A stretch of DNA of 40,499 nt from RGIG3002 sp045546775 (GTDB lineage: Bacteria; Bacillota; Clostridia; Lachnospirales; Lachnospiraceae). This document shows positions 33,031-40,499 of the stretch, one piece after another (position 1 is the stretch's first letter; the number at the start of each line of letters is the position of its first letter). A program made the translations under genes and the position numbers. The notes beneath the pieces are model-generated. The model was not told where the DNA came from. It did no database searches and worked only from the letters and a program-made list of their open reading frames with translations. Location: the NCBI GenBank assembly GCA_045546775.1, contig JAZQDM010000092.1, forward strand, positions 1-40,499. Reading direction: 5' to 3'.

Positions 33031-33666
33031 TTATTTTTTCTTTCTGATTGGATGACGCACGATAGTTTTTCTCTTTTCCGGTGCTACCTTTCGCGCATCT
33101 GATAAATATATTTCATGATGCAGACGCTTGTCTGAAAGATCATTTTCATATCCTTCTTGCGCCAGGTAGGCATCCATTGTGGCTACTGTATTTGGCTCGT
33201 CATCGTATGGTCCGATGTGCATCATTTGAACACAAAGTCCTTCGTCTATCGTAATAAATTTGGCTCCACTGCAGTCCAATTTCTTTCTCTTGGATGCGGT
33301 TTCTACCGCCCAATCAAAATGTTCCTTTTTGATAAAATCCGGCACACGTATAACCGAAATCCAATGAAACTTTTCTTTGTGGTTGTAATCAAAACCGTCT
33401 ATTCCCTCCTGCCACCAAAAGCCTTCCAACGGTGGTACCACATATTCAAAATAGCCGTCAATCCGATAATCTGTCTTGTAGCTCATTTTTAGCGTAAAAG
33501 CAAGCGCATACAAAATACCGATAGATTTTTTGTAGTCTCCCTCCTCCTCGTTTGGATCGCCGACACCTTCTACCGCGATATAATTTGCCTTTGGAACGTT
33601 CACAATCATGGGCTTGTTTTTGGGCTGATAAAGTTCTTTATATTCCTTCTTAAAATCAAATGCCAT
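33031..33666 (-). CDS. GyrI-like small-molecule-binding domain protein
   Basis: This 211-residue protein has the GyrI-like/SOUL-type pattern. It begins with MIVNVPKANYIAVEGVGDPN and contains paired strands (FHWISVIRVPDF, KFITIDEGLCVQMMHIGPYDDEP) with the conserved H-x-G-P-Y. Such domains bind small, often hydrophobic ligands, and some hydrolyse them. There is no DNA-binding domain. It lies 47 bases after the WYL regulator gene on the same strand, and its 3' end is only 3 bases from the convergent zinc-ribbon gene. Confidence 0.87.
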   Translation of the reverse strand: MAFDFKKEYKELYQPKNKPMIVNVPKANYIAVEGVGDPNEEEGDYKKSIGILYALAFTLKMSYKTDYRIDGYFEYVVPPLEGFWWQEGIDGFDYNHKEKFHWISVIRVPDFIKKEHFDWAVETASKRKKLDCSGAKFITIDEGLCVQMMHIGPYDDEPNTVATMDAYLAQEGYENDLSDKRLHHEIYLSDARKVAPEKRKTIVRHPIRKKK

Positions 33667-33713
33667 CTTCTAAAATCTCCTTTTTCCTCTTTTTTACGAA
33701 TCGCTTACACTGC

Positions 33714-34529
33714 TTACCGGTATCGTTCCAGCATACCTTTCAGACTGTTTTGTATTTCCTCCCGTAACCAAATCGGCGCCAACAACTGCGCCTTTTCCCT
33801 AAAGCTAAGCACCCATGTGATCAAATTTTCTTTGTCTGAAAAAGAAAATTCAAAAAGCAACTTTCCATTCTCCAATGTTGAAAAACTATCCTTGCCAAAC
33901 TCTTCTACAAGCCGCCATTTGCAATCCGGTTCCAACAGCACTTTTGCCTGTATTTCCTGTGGAAAGATGCGCTCGTTACTAAAATCCGGCATGGGCACTT
34001 TCTTTTTTTCAAACGTCTGGTCACACAAACTTACCTCGTCCATACGATTCAACTTAAAAAGCCGGAAATCCAGCCTGTCCTTGCACCATGCCCACATATA
34101 CCAACTGGCCCAACGGAAGATTAAGTAATACGGTTGTACCTTTCGCACACTTTCACCTTTTGGCGCGTAATACACAAATTCCAATTCCTTTCCTTCATCG
34201 ATGCTACGTCGAATCGTTTCAATTTTTGGCGTCAGACTATTTTTATACCAGGAAGAAAGGTCTATGGAAATGTCCTGATTTCCTTGCAAAACATACTGTA
34301 ATCCTGTTCCGGTAAGCAGCGTACGGTCCAATTTGTATCCTTCCATAATGGAAATTCCACCGCCTTGTCCCTGCCTTGTACAAATTGGTATTCCGGCATT
34401 ACAAAGCGCCTCAATATCCCGGTTTATTGTCCGCCTTGATACCTCAAATTTTTCTGCTAAATACGGTGCCGTCACACATTCTTTTTGCAAAAGTACAGAT
34501 AAAATCCCTATCAAACGGTCTATTTTCAT
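33714..34529 (-). CDS. YafY-type HTH/WYL transcriptional regulator
   Basis: This 271-residue protein starts at the ATG with AAAGGA 6 bases upstream. An HTH_11 domain (MKIDRLIGILSVLLQKECVTAPYLAE is its start in two pieces, with VSRRTINRDIEAL as recognition helix) and the wing TRQGQGGGISI are followed by a WYL domain (about 125-200; VQPYYLIFRWASWYMWAW) and a WCX-like C-terminus. The linker between HTH and WYL (LLTGTGLQYVLQGNQDISIDL) is about 30 residues shorter than I expect for this family, which may reflect a small in-frame deletion. It probably controls itself and the GyrI-like gene. Confidence 0.9.
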   Translation of the reverse strand: MKIDRLIGILSVLLQKECVTAPYLAEKFEVSRRTINRDIEALCNAGIPICTRQGQGGGISIMEGYKLDRTLLTGTGLQYVLQGNQDISIDLSSWYKNSLTPKIETIRRSIDEGKELEFVYYAPKGESVRKVQPYYLIFRWASWYMWAWCKDRLDFRLFKLNRMDEVSLCDQTFEKKKVPMPDFSNERIFPQEIQAKVLLEPDCKWRLVEEFGKDSFSTLENGKLLFEFSFSDKENLITWVLSFREKAQLLAPIWLREEIQNSLKGMLERYR

Positions 34530-34591
34530 TGCGTTTCCTTTCTCGTCTCTAACGTAACACATCAAACACGTCATCATTATGTCATGTTTTG

Positions 34592-34597
34592 ATTATA
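34592..34597 (-). promoter_or_regulatory. -10 element upstream of the WYL regulator
   Basis: A perfect TATAAT preceded by TGC (extended -10 form) is read on the minus strand 63 bases before the regulator ATG. The -35 is weak. Confidence 0.45.
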
Positions 34598-34674
34598 GCA
34601 TATTTTTATGTTTATAAAAAACTTTTGTCGTTGCAAGCTATCGTCTCCATAAAGCACATTCTTCTTACACATCA

Positions 34675-34714
34675 AAAAAGAGGTTGGGGCACTACTGTGC
34701 CCCAACCTCTTTTT
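34675..34714. terminator. Bidirectional terminator overlapping the glf stop codon
   Basis: A perfect 18-bp stem (34675-34692 with 34697-34714, GC-rich core GGTTGGGGCAC) with loop TACT is flanked by A5 and T5. The glf stop codon lies inside the hairpin. Confidence 0.92.
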
Positions 34715-35819
34715 CACACATTTCAAAAGCCGCTTCAATCACTTTATCCATGTCATAATATTTGTATTGTCCGAGCCTTCCGCCGAACAAAACATTTTTT
34801 TCTTCTGCTGCCAATTTGCAATACTGCGCAAAAAGTGCATCATTCTTTTCGTTGTTTACCGGATAATATGGCTCATCGCCTTTTTTCCACTCCGCCGGAT
34901 ACTCTCTAGTAATGACTGTATCAGGCTGTTTGCCAAACTCAAAATGTTTGTGCTCGATAATACGCGTATATGGAATTTCACGCTCTGTATAATTTACAAC
35001 CGCATTTCCCTGATAGTTTTCTTCGCCTTCGATAAATTCTTCCTCGAAGCGGAGAGAACGATATTCCAACTCACCTAAAGAATAATCAAAATACTCATCC
35101 AACATACCGGTATAAACTACTTTATCAAAGGTGATTTTTTGCTCGCCTGCTGCCTCATTTTCTTTTAAGAAATCGCGATATTCCACGCCCAGACGCACCG
35201 GTGTGTCCGCAAGCATATTTTGTACAAGTTTGGTGTATCCACCTTTCGGAATGCCCTGATACGGATCATTAAAATAGTTGTTGTCATACACAAACCGGAG
35301 CGGCAGACGCTTGATAATAAATGCTGGCAACTCCTTACAATCCCGGCCCCACTGCTTTTCCGTGTAACCTTTTACAAGCTTTTCGTATACGTCCGTTCCC
35401 ACAAGGGAAAGTGCCTGCTCCTCCAAATTGTGCGGTTCTGTAATTCCAAGTTCCGCAATCTGTGTTGCAATTTTTTCTTTCGCCTCAGCCGGCGTCTTGA
35501 TGCCCCACATCTTGCTGAACGTATTCATGTTAAAAGGAAGGTTGTACAACTCCTCTTTGTAACTGGCCACAGGACTGTTGATATAATGATTAAATTTCGC
35601 GAATTGGTTTACATAATCCCAAACCCTTTTATTGGATGTGTGAAAAATATGCGCACCGTATTTGTGCACCTGAATGCCGGCTATTTCCTGCGTATAAATA
35701 TTGCCCGCCACATTTTCCCGTTTATCAATCACATAACACGTCTTGCCGCGTTCTTTCATCTTATTCACAAATGTGGCGCCGAAAAGTCCGGCGCCCACAA
35801 CCAAATAATCGTAATGCAT
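34692..35819 (-). CDS. glf: UDP-galactopyranose mutase
   Basis: This 375-residue flavoenzyme converts UDP-galactopyranose to UDP-galactofuranose, a precursor of surface glycans. The FAD motif is YDYLVVGAGLFGATF (3-17), followed by DKRENVAGNIYT, the substrate-loop HKYGAHIFHTSN and GYTEKQWGRDCKEL, and the C-terminal FGGRLGQYKYYDMD. Length is normal. AGAGG lies 7 bases before the ATG. It is a single gene with its own promoter and a strong terminator, so galactofuranose supply is regulated apart from the polysaccharide operons on either side. Confidence 0.97.
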   Translation of the reverse strand: MHYDYLVVGAGLFGATFVNKMKERGKTCYVIDKRENVAGNIYTQEIAGIQVHKYGAHIFHTSNKRVWDYVNQFAKFNHYINSPVASYKEELYNLPFNMNTFSKMWGIKTPAEAKEKIATQIAELGITEPHNLEEQALSLVGTDVYEKLVKGYTEKQWGRDCKELPAFIIKRLPLRFVYDNNYFNDPYQGIPKGGYTKLVQNMLADTPVRLGVEYRDFLKENEAAGEQKITFDKVVYTGMLDEYFDYSLGELEYRSLRFEEEFIEGEENYQGNAVVNYTEREIPYTRIIEHKHFEFGKQPDTVITREYPAEWKKGDEPYYPVNNEKNDALFAQYCKLAAEEKNVLFGGRLGQYKYYDMDKVIEAAFEMCEKEVGAQ

Positions 35820-35855
35820 ACTAAGACCTCTTTTATTGTATATTCTGTCTTATCC

Positions 35856-35884
35856 ATTATAGGACTATTTAGCCGGAATAACAA
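35856..35884 (-). promoter_or_regulatory. Promoter of glf
   Basis: On the minus strand: TTGTTA (35884-35879), 17 bases, perfect TATAAT (35861-35856), about 37 bases before the ATG. Confidence 0.7.
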
Positions 35885-35893
35885 TGGTTTCCT

Positions 35894-36842
35894 TTAAAAA
35901 TACTTCCTAACCTGCTCCTCAGTAACATCTTTGTATATGTCATTTTTTACAATTGCTTTATAAACTTCATCAAAGTTTGGCAAAATGCTTTTTAAAGATT
36001 GTACCATCGCCTGCAAAGCAGTTTCCAAACCTTGCGCGATACCGGACGCTCTGCCTTCTGCTCTGCCTTCTTCTAATGCCTGCTCTCTGATTCCTTCACC
36101 TAAATTACACATATGACCAAACTCCTTTCCCATTTCCTGTCTGATTGGAAGTCGGTATGTTTCTTCCAGAGCCTTGATTTTTTGCTCCGCTTCCATGTCC
36201 GTTGCCAGCAATGTGTTCAGAAACCCGACAATTCCTTCCCCTTTTTCTTTGCCGCCTTTTGTACCGTTAAGACAAATATTCCGAAATTGCGTTTCCGATA
36301 TAATTCGGAGTGTTCATGCAAATCCATATGGAATACACTTTCTTCATTCCGGAATAATCGTCTGCGAAAAACTCTGTATCCATCTGTGAGGACAACATTC
36401 TTGCTCCGTAAAACACCCCACGTGTCACAAGCGGATAGTTTACATAAAAATCCTTCTGTGCTTCCACGTTGACCAATACTTTAATGGCATCTGCCCTTTC
36501 CTGTAGAACCGGCTTTGTCTGACACGCTTCTGCTTCGTCGCATTGTTCTGCGCATGCTACGGGTACATACGCCGAAAAACGGATATCATAATTTACCGTT
36601 CCCTCTCCCGGCACTTTGTCCTCCGTATTGCTTCCCGCAATCCTTCCCGGCAAAACAGCCTTTCTCGACACTTCGATGTCATCACCGATACACTCCTCCG
36701 CAATTGTCTCAATCGAGAGTTGCGCAAATTCACCGGTTGTGTGTTTGAGTATCCAAGCCAGCACATAACGGTCACTGAGCACCCGCTTGACATGTTCATC
36801 GTACTGCACTTCCGGCGAAGTGACATCTTGATAAATCGTCAT
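35894..36842 (-). pseudogene. Frameshifted Rpn/PD-(D/E)XK nuclease-family transposase
   Basis: The 5' part (start at ATG 36842, AGGAGG upstream) encodes an Rpn-type N-terminus: TIYQDVTSPEVQYDEHVKRVLSDR, then VNYDIRFSAYVP with the D of the nuclease core and VNVEAQKDFYVNYPL with the E-x-Q core. It continues to WICMNTPNYIGNAISEY and stops at 36267. The 3' part continues in another frame (offset 1) from CLNGTKGGKEKGEG through FLNTLLATDMEAEQKIKALEE, CNLGEGI and a helical tail to 35894. Relatives carry both parts in one chain with extra residues at the junction, so a deletion plus frameshift is likely. This family is common in many copies in gut Clostridia. Confidence 0.8.
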
Positions 36843-37016
36843 TCTCATCTCCTCCTGTCTGCATGGCAGGAGCTTCAAAAAATCTCCTGCATTTTTATTA
36901 TTGGGTAAATAAAAAGCATAGATTTTCTGAATAGATATAAGAATTTATAATAGATTTTCACAGAATAGTAAGAAATATGTATGCTTTTAAGGCATTGTAA
37001 CATAGGATGGGAGGAT

Positions 37017-38141
37017 TTACAATATGGGGGGATGGTTGTTCTGTAGGCGTCTATCTATTTCTTTTGTAAAAGCATTTCGTCCTGACACATTTAAGTGACC
37101 TGAATCTTTGAAATAATGTGGGCAGGCCTCAAAAAACTCAAAATAATCCCATACTTGTATATTGTCGCTCAAAAAAGGCGTTACACTTGTATAAAAAATA
37201 TTTTTCATATGTTCGATTTCTTCACGATACATTGTGTAAAACCGCGGGCTCTGCGGAAAAACGACAAGATATATTTTTATATTTGGATTCACTTGCTGCA
37301 GTAATTCCAATGCTTTTTGGAAATATACTCTATTTTCCAGAATTGTATCTTCATGCTCCAAATACCATATTTTGCTTAATGTAATATCTTTCCCATCCCA
37401 TATTATGTCTTTGGAAAGTGGATATTCCGCTGCATGAAATGTAGAATTATTATAGGACTTCTTTTCTTTAAACATTTGCTCAAAGACTTTATATTTTTCG
37501 ATTAATTCTGAATTTTCCTTATGGTGATACTGTTTTTCTTCTCCTTCCAACACTGTATAGCAATTGATACAGCGAGCAAAACTCTCTGCCTTGGAACGAT
37601 CCCAGTTAAAAATATAATATGGCAATTCAAACACGATATATTTTAAATCATCTATATTTTTTTCCCGAACGAGCTTATTCAACAGATGATAATGATGAAA
37701 GAAATCATTCGAACTAAAAGCAAAATTGAAAATTTCATCCTTTATATAATTCACATCCAGCCCTTCAAATGCATATGACATTCCAAGAACATACCCATTA
37801 AATTTGACATTTTCTCTTACTTTACAAAAAAGTTCATATGGCTGTGGATAATAAACTCGGTGAAATAAAGCATATCCTATAATCTTTTGTTCATCAACAA
37901 ATCCTTGTAATCTTCCTACTATTTCGTTGTATGAAGCTAGTGTCTTTGATGTGATAATAAGATAATCAAACTCTAAATCTCTCAAATCCTCCACTTTATA
38001 TAACGGCTTAAAATCATACTGTCGTAATCCAGCCACTTCCGGCGAAGAATCCATATAACCAATTATTTCAAACTTATCACTTAAATTTTGTTCTACTTCT
38101 CTTCTCCCATTACCAAAGATTCCATATAAAATCACCTTCAT
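37017..38141 (-). CDS. SGNH-hydrolase-like protein with N-terminal Rossmann-like domain
   Basis: This 374-residue protein (ATG chosen, GGAGG 11 bases upstream; a TTG six codons earlier is an alternative) begins with a Rossmann-like module (MKVILYGIFGNGRREVEQNL ... IIGYMDSSPE ... FDYLIITS, 1-90). The rest resembles SGNH/GDSL or DltD-like proteins, with GMSYAFEGL (Ser122) as block I and DSGHLN (D346, H349) as the D-x-x-H of block V. No signal peptide is seen. It may acylate or deacylate a glycan. It follows the deacetylase gene by 30 bases. The function is tentative. Confidence 0.65.
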   Translation of the reverse strand: MKVILYGIFGNGRREVEQNLSDKFEIIGYMDSSPEVAGLRQYDFKPLYKVEDLRDLEFDYLIITSKTLASYNEIVGRLQGFVDEQKIIGYALFHRVYYPQPYELFCKVRENVKFNGYVLGMSYAFEGLDVNYIKDEIFNFAFSSNDFFHHYHLLNKLVREKNIDDLKYIVFELPYYIFNWDRSKAESFARCINCYTVLEGEEKQYHHKENSELIEKYKVFEQMFKEKKSYNNSTFHAAEYPLSKDIIWDGKDITLSKIWYLEHEDTILENRVYFQKALELLQQVNPNIKIYLVVFPQSPRFYTMYREEIEHMKNIFYTSVTPFLSDNIQVWDYFEFFEACPHYFKDSGHLNVSGRNAFTKEIDRRLQNNHPPIL

Positions 38142-38171
38142 ATTTTTTGAATCCTCCAAACTCCTTTCCTA

Positions 38172-39440
38172 TCAAACTATCCAATGAATCTTTGTAATGC
38201 CCAACCTACGCAAACTCTTATATATTTGCATATCATGCGTATTGTAAAGAAGGACATGCGCGTCCTTTTGGGCTACCTGCCCCGGTGTCAGAACGACTAA
38301 CTCGTCCACGATTTGTCCCCACATTTTTTCATTGCTGTCTGCAAAAGAAAGTCTATCCTGTCTCACTCCTGCTGCCAACAGTTGCTCTTTTAAACGACGC
38401 CCACGTACGCCGGTGCCCCATATAATAATAGGTTGTTCTGATTTCAACAACTCTACATCGTCCGCAAGCTTTCCGATGTAAGTTTCCGGTAACTCACTGT
38501 TGCAGAAATCACCGTCATCCGGTGTTGTTATTTTTTCCATAAATCGACAAAAGGCTGCCTCTTCCAAATCATCCACATAAAACCTTGGAATCTCATAAAC
38601 ACTATACTGTTGCGCATCATAGCAACTCGCATTAACCGTAAAGGCCGCCTGAATTCCTTGTGATTTTAAAATTTCTATAGCTTGCTTGGAATAATCTTGT
38701 TTTCCGCCAAACGGATATGCAAAATAGTCTATTTTGTGTCCCAGCATTTGGCCAAGGCACACCACAGACTCTTCTATTTCATATCGTACAACCTCGTCTT
38801 TCACACGCCCTACAGAAACATGATTGACGGTGTGTGCACCTACTGTAATAAGCGGATGTTTGTCCAACGCTTTACATTGTGTTGTAGTTAGCATCCGATA
38901 TGCTGCTCTGCCTTCTCCTGTCGCTTCCAGTTGCTCACGTAAAGACATCAATATCTCTTCCAGCTCCTCACCGGATAACTGCATCAAAAACTGTCGGATA
39001 CTGCGATATGCAACGGCGCGTTGTTCCATTGTAGCAATCGGCAAAAGAAACTCAAGTCCGCACAATGATACCTGTAGTTCTCTGCATGCGGAATTGTTTT
39101 CATACAAAAGTTGCAAAATCTCCGTAGTCCAAGGTTCTTGTTTTGTATCCAGCTTTCCTGTTGCCACAAAAATTGCAGCCGGAATCTGATACTGTTCCAA
39201 TATAGGCAACGCATTTGTATAAAAATCTTCAAAACCATCGTCAAACGTAACTGTCACAACGGTTTCTTCCCCTTCATATTCCAAAAAATCACGAAGCGGA
39301 AGAACATTGTATTTTTCCTGCAATATAGACATATGCTTTGCAAAATGCACCTGACTTACCGTAATTCGATTGTAATCTGAAGATGTATCATTCACGCGAT
39401 GATACATTAATACTATTTTCTTCTGGCTTTTACAATTCAT
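38172..39440 (-). CDS. Polysaccharide deacetylase (NodB-like) with C-terminal Rossmann-like module
   Basis: This 422-residue protein starts at the ATG 8 bases after GGAAGA. The NodB domain has IVLMYHRVND, VTVTFDDGFEDF (D67/D68), VGAHTVNHVSVG (metal His pair) and FAYPFGGKQDY. A helical insert of about 100 residues sits between motifs 1 and 2. The last 86 residues (337-422) form a separate module, PIIIWGTGVRGRRLKEQL ... FADSNEKMWG ... VLLYNTHD, like those in the two neighbouring genes. It would remove acetyl groups from amino sugars, probably on a lipid-linked or surface glycan. No signal peptide is seen, which suggests cytoplasmic action. Confidence 0.9.
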   Translation of the reverse strand: MNCKSQKKIVLMYHRVNDTSSDYNRITVSQVHFAKHMSILQEKYNVLPLRDFLEYEGEETVVTVTFDDGFEDFYTNALPILEQYQIPAAIFVATGKLDTKQEPWTTEILQLLYENNSACRELQVSLCGLEFLLPIATMEQRAVAYRSIRQFLMQLSGEELEEILMSLREQLEATGEGRAAYRMLTTTQCKALDKHPLITVGAHTVNHVSVGRVKDEVVRYEIEESVVCLGQMLGHKIDYFAYPFGGKQDYSKQAIEILKSQGIQAAFTVNASCYDAQQYSVYEIPRFYVDDLEEAAFCRFMEKITTPDDGDFCNSELPETYIGKLADDVELLKSEQPIIIWGTGVRGRRLKEQLLAAGVRQDRLSFADSNEKMWGQIVDELVVLTPGQVAQKDAHVLLYNTHDMQIYKSLRRLGITKIHWIV

Positions 39441-39906
39441 AAACCACATCTTCCAAAGAAACAATCGGGCAGTCCACTCTGTCTCTCAATTCCTCTTCAA
39501 TCTCATCAAAAAAGCTGATTGCAGTTACTACAATAACATCTGCCTGGGGGATTTCTTCTTCCTTCGTAATCACGTCTACATCCGCAAACATTGTCTGCGC
39601 ATTTTTGTCGATACCGCATACAATTTCAATGTCAGTGCCTTTTAACTCTTCCACCAAGCGTTCTCCGGCATAATGCATACCGTAAATAATAATGCTCTTG
39701 TACCCATTCTGTTCGAAATATTGTGCAAGATTTTTGCCTTCCTGCTTAATTCCAACCCAACGGTCCATCATTTTAAACATTTTAAGATGTTTGTCCGAAA
39801 GCGCTTTCTTTGCTTCCACATCCTGCACACGCTTTGCTTCCATAGCAGCAGCTCCCGCTCCTGCTCCTACTACTGCTGATAAAACTGCAACAATACCTTT
39901 ATTCAT
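39430..39906 (-). CDS. Small Rossmann-like protein of the polysaccharide locus
   Basis: This 158-residue protein starts at the ATG 8 bases after AGGAGG. An earlier in-frame ATG is too close to that site. The N-terminus is a glycine/alanine-rich hydrophobic segment (VAVLSAVVGAGAGAAAM, 6-22) that could insert in a membrane. A conserved block MFKMMDRWVGIKQEGKNLAQYF leads to a Rossmann-like module, IIIYGMHYAGERLVEELK ... VCGIDKNAQ ... ADVIVVTAISFF. I do not know a defined function. Such modules recur in glycan loci and may bind a nucleotide or nucleotide sugar. It overlaps both neighbours by 8-11 bases. Confidence 0.75.
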   Translation of the reverse strand: MNKGIVAVLSAVVGAGAGAAAMEAKRVQDVEAKKALSDKHLKMFKMMDRWVGIKQEGKNLAQYFEQNGYKSIIIYGMHYAGERLVEELKGTDIEIVCGIDKNAQTMFADVDVITKEEEIPQADVIVVTAISFFDEIEEELRDRVDCPIVSLEDVVYEL

Positions 39907-40499
39907 TGTCATGCCCTCCTACTATACTTTTTATATAATTTGTAAAACTTTCTGCATGCTTCTTTTCTTCGCGTACAACCGCGCTAAAATCTGCTTTCTT
40001 TTCATCGCTCAAGAAAGAGTCCATTTTATTCAGAATTTCTTCCCTGATACGCGATGTTCCTGTTTTTTGATAAGGGAAATAATGCTCTCCCAACTGACAT
40101 CTGGAAAGCAAATCATATATTTTGCTGTTTTCCACGTCATCGTAATCATCCCCGTATTTTTGGCGAATTGCCTTGCACAACCGGTCATCCGGAATCATAA
40201 TCCCGATAATCTTTTTTGACTCATCCAGCTTGTATTTCCGGCAAAACTTCCTTCGATATACTTTCTTGTCAAAACCAAACGAATAAAGAAACGTTGGATC
40301 ACAGTTTAAATTCACCTGAAACTCTACATCCAATTGCTCTACCATCTGTTTTGTCATGCGGTCTCGCACTCCGATATACCCAAACTGTTTAAGTGCTTCA
40401 TTCATATATTTTTTTTGCGAGTCTTTTAATTTTTCAAACTCATTTCTGGATGATGCAGCATAAGAAACTTTTACGGTTTCACCCAAATCAAAGTTCAGC
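39899..40499 (-). CDS. Polysaccharide pyruvyl transferase-family protein, N-terminus cut by window edge
   Basis: The frame is open to the right edge, so only the C-terminal 199 or so residues are present. KVSYAASSRNEF, FGYIGVRDRMTKQMVEQL, NCDPTFLYS and the tail are the order of conserved blocks seen in PF04230 (polysaccharide pyruvyl transferase): strand with Y-A-x-S, the R-D/E helix and the D-P-x-x-L segment. These enzymes add pyruvate ketals from PEP to glycan sugars. It is the most upstream visible gene of the run leading to the SGNH-like gene, with overlapping stops and starts. Confidence 0.8.
   Translation of the reverse strand, partial: LNFDLGETVKVSYAASSRNEFEKLKDSQKKYMNEALKQFGYIGVRDRMTKQMVEQLDVEFQVNLNCDPTFLYSFGFDKKVYRRKFCRKYKLDESKKIIGIMIPDDRLCKAIRQKYGDDYDDVENSKIYDLLSRCQLGEHYFPYQKTGTSRIREEILNKMDSFLSDEKKADFSAVVREEKKHAESFTNYIKSIVGGHDNE

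Noticed and set aside
1..40499. CRISPR arrays, tRNA or rRNA genes, intact insertion sequences
   Set aside because: No regularly spaced repeats, cloverleaf sequences, rRNA segments or complete transposase genes were seen. The only transposase-like gene is the broken Rpn copy.

Overview
The window looks like a chromosomal segment of a Gram-positive anaerobe of the Lachnospiraceae/Clostridia type. The signs are strong AGGAGG-like ribosome binding sites, frequent GTG and TTG starts, a PPi-type phosphofructokinase, an AgrC/AgrA-like GHKL/LytTR pair, WYL and GyrI-like proteins and moderate-to-low GC. No species can be named from sequence reading alone. No tRNA, rRNA, CRISPR array or intact insertion sequence was seen.

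Left part (1-10.3 kb). A large unrecognised protein runs off the left edge, preceded by a 61-residue helix-turn-helix protein with a good promoter. This end is AT-rich and rich in ATA/AGA codons. Next come a MazF-like toxin with a long helical tail coupled to a GNAT acetyltransferase, an orphan GHKL kinase/LytTR regulator pair, a monocistronic phosphofructokinase, a ferredoxin-tailed aldo/keto reductase, and a voltage-sensor K+ channel with two RCK_C domains. The reductase and channel genes are divergent and their promoters overlap.

Centre (10.4-30.8 kb). Seventeen minus-strand genes are packed with gaps of at most 74 bp and many start/stop overlaps, consistent with one operon of about 20 kb. 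The promoter-proximal half is a Gram-positive Pel-type exopolysaccharide machine: a GT2, an SDR-PelD fusion with an intact RxxD c-di-GMP site, a PelE-like protein, a DUF2194 protein, PelF, PelG, a GT2, a DUF4874/DUF4832 protein and another GT2. The distal half looks like a peptide-modification (RiPP-like) cassette: a nucleotidyltransferase, an ABC exporter without peptidase domain, a GT-C-like membrane protein, an S26 Ser-His peptidase, a 112-residue candidate precursor, an HPr-kinase-like protein, a SPASM radical SAM enzyme and a PqqD-like recognition protein. This union is the most interesting thing in the window.

Right part (30.9-40.5 kb). A second K+ channel follows a CmpB-type membrane protein. 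Both lie behind a leader that resembles a yybP-ykoY (Mn2+) riboswitch with an overlapping terminator. Next are a zinc-ribbon protein, a WYL regulator with a GyrI-like protein, UDP-galactopyranose mutase (glf) with its own promoter and terminator, a frameshifted Rpn-type nuclease/transposase, and the end of another surface-polysaccharide locus: an SGNH-like protein, a polysaccharide deacetylase, a small Rossmann-like protein and a partial polysaccharide pyruvyl transferase. Three consecutive genes in that locus appear to share one Rossmann-like module.
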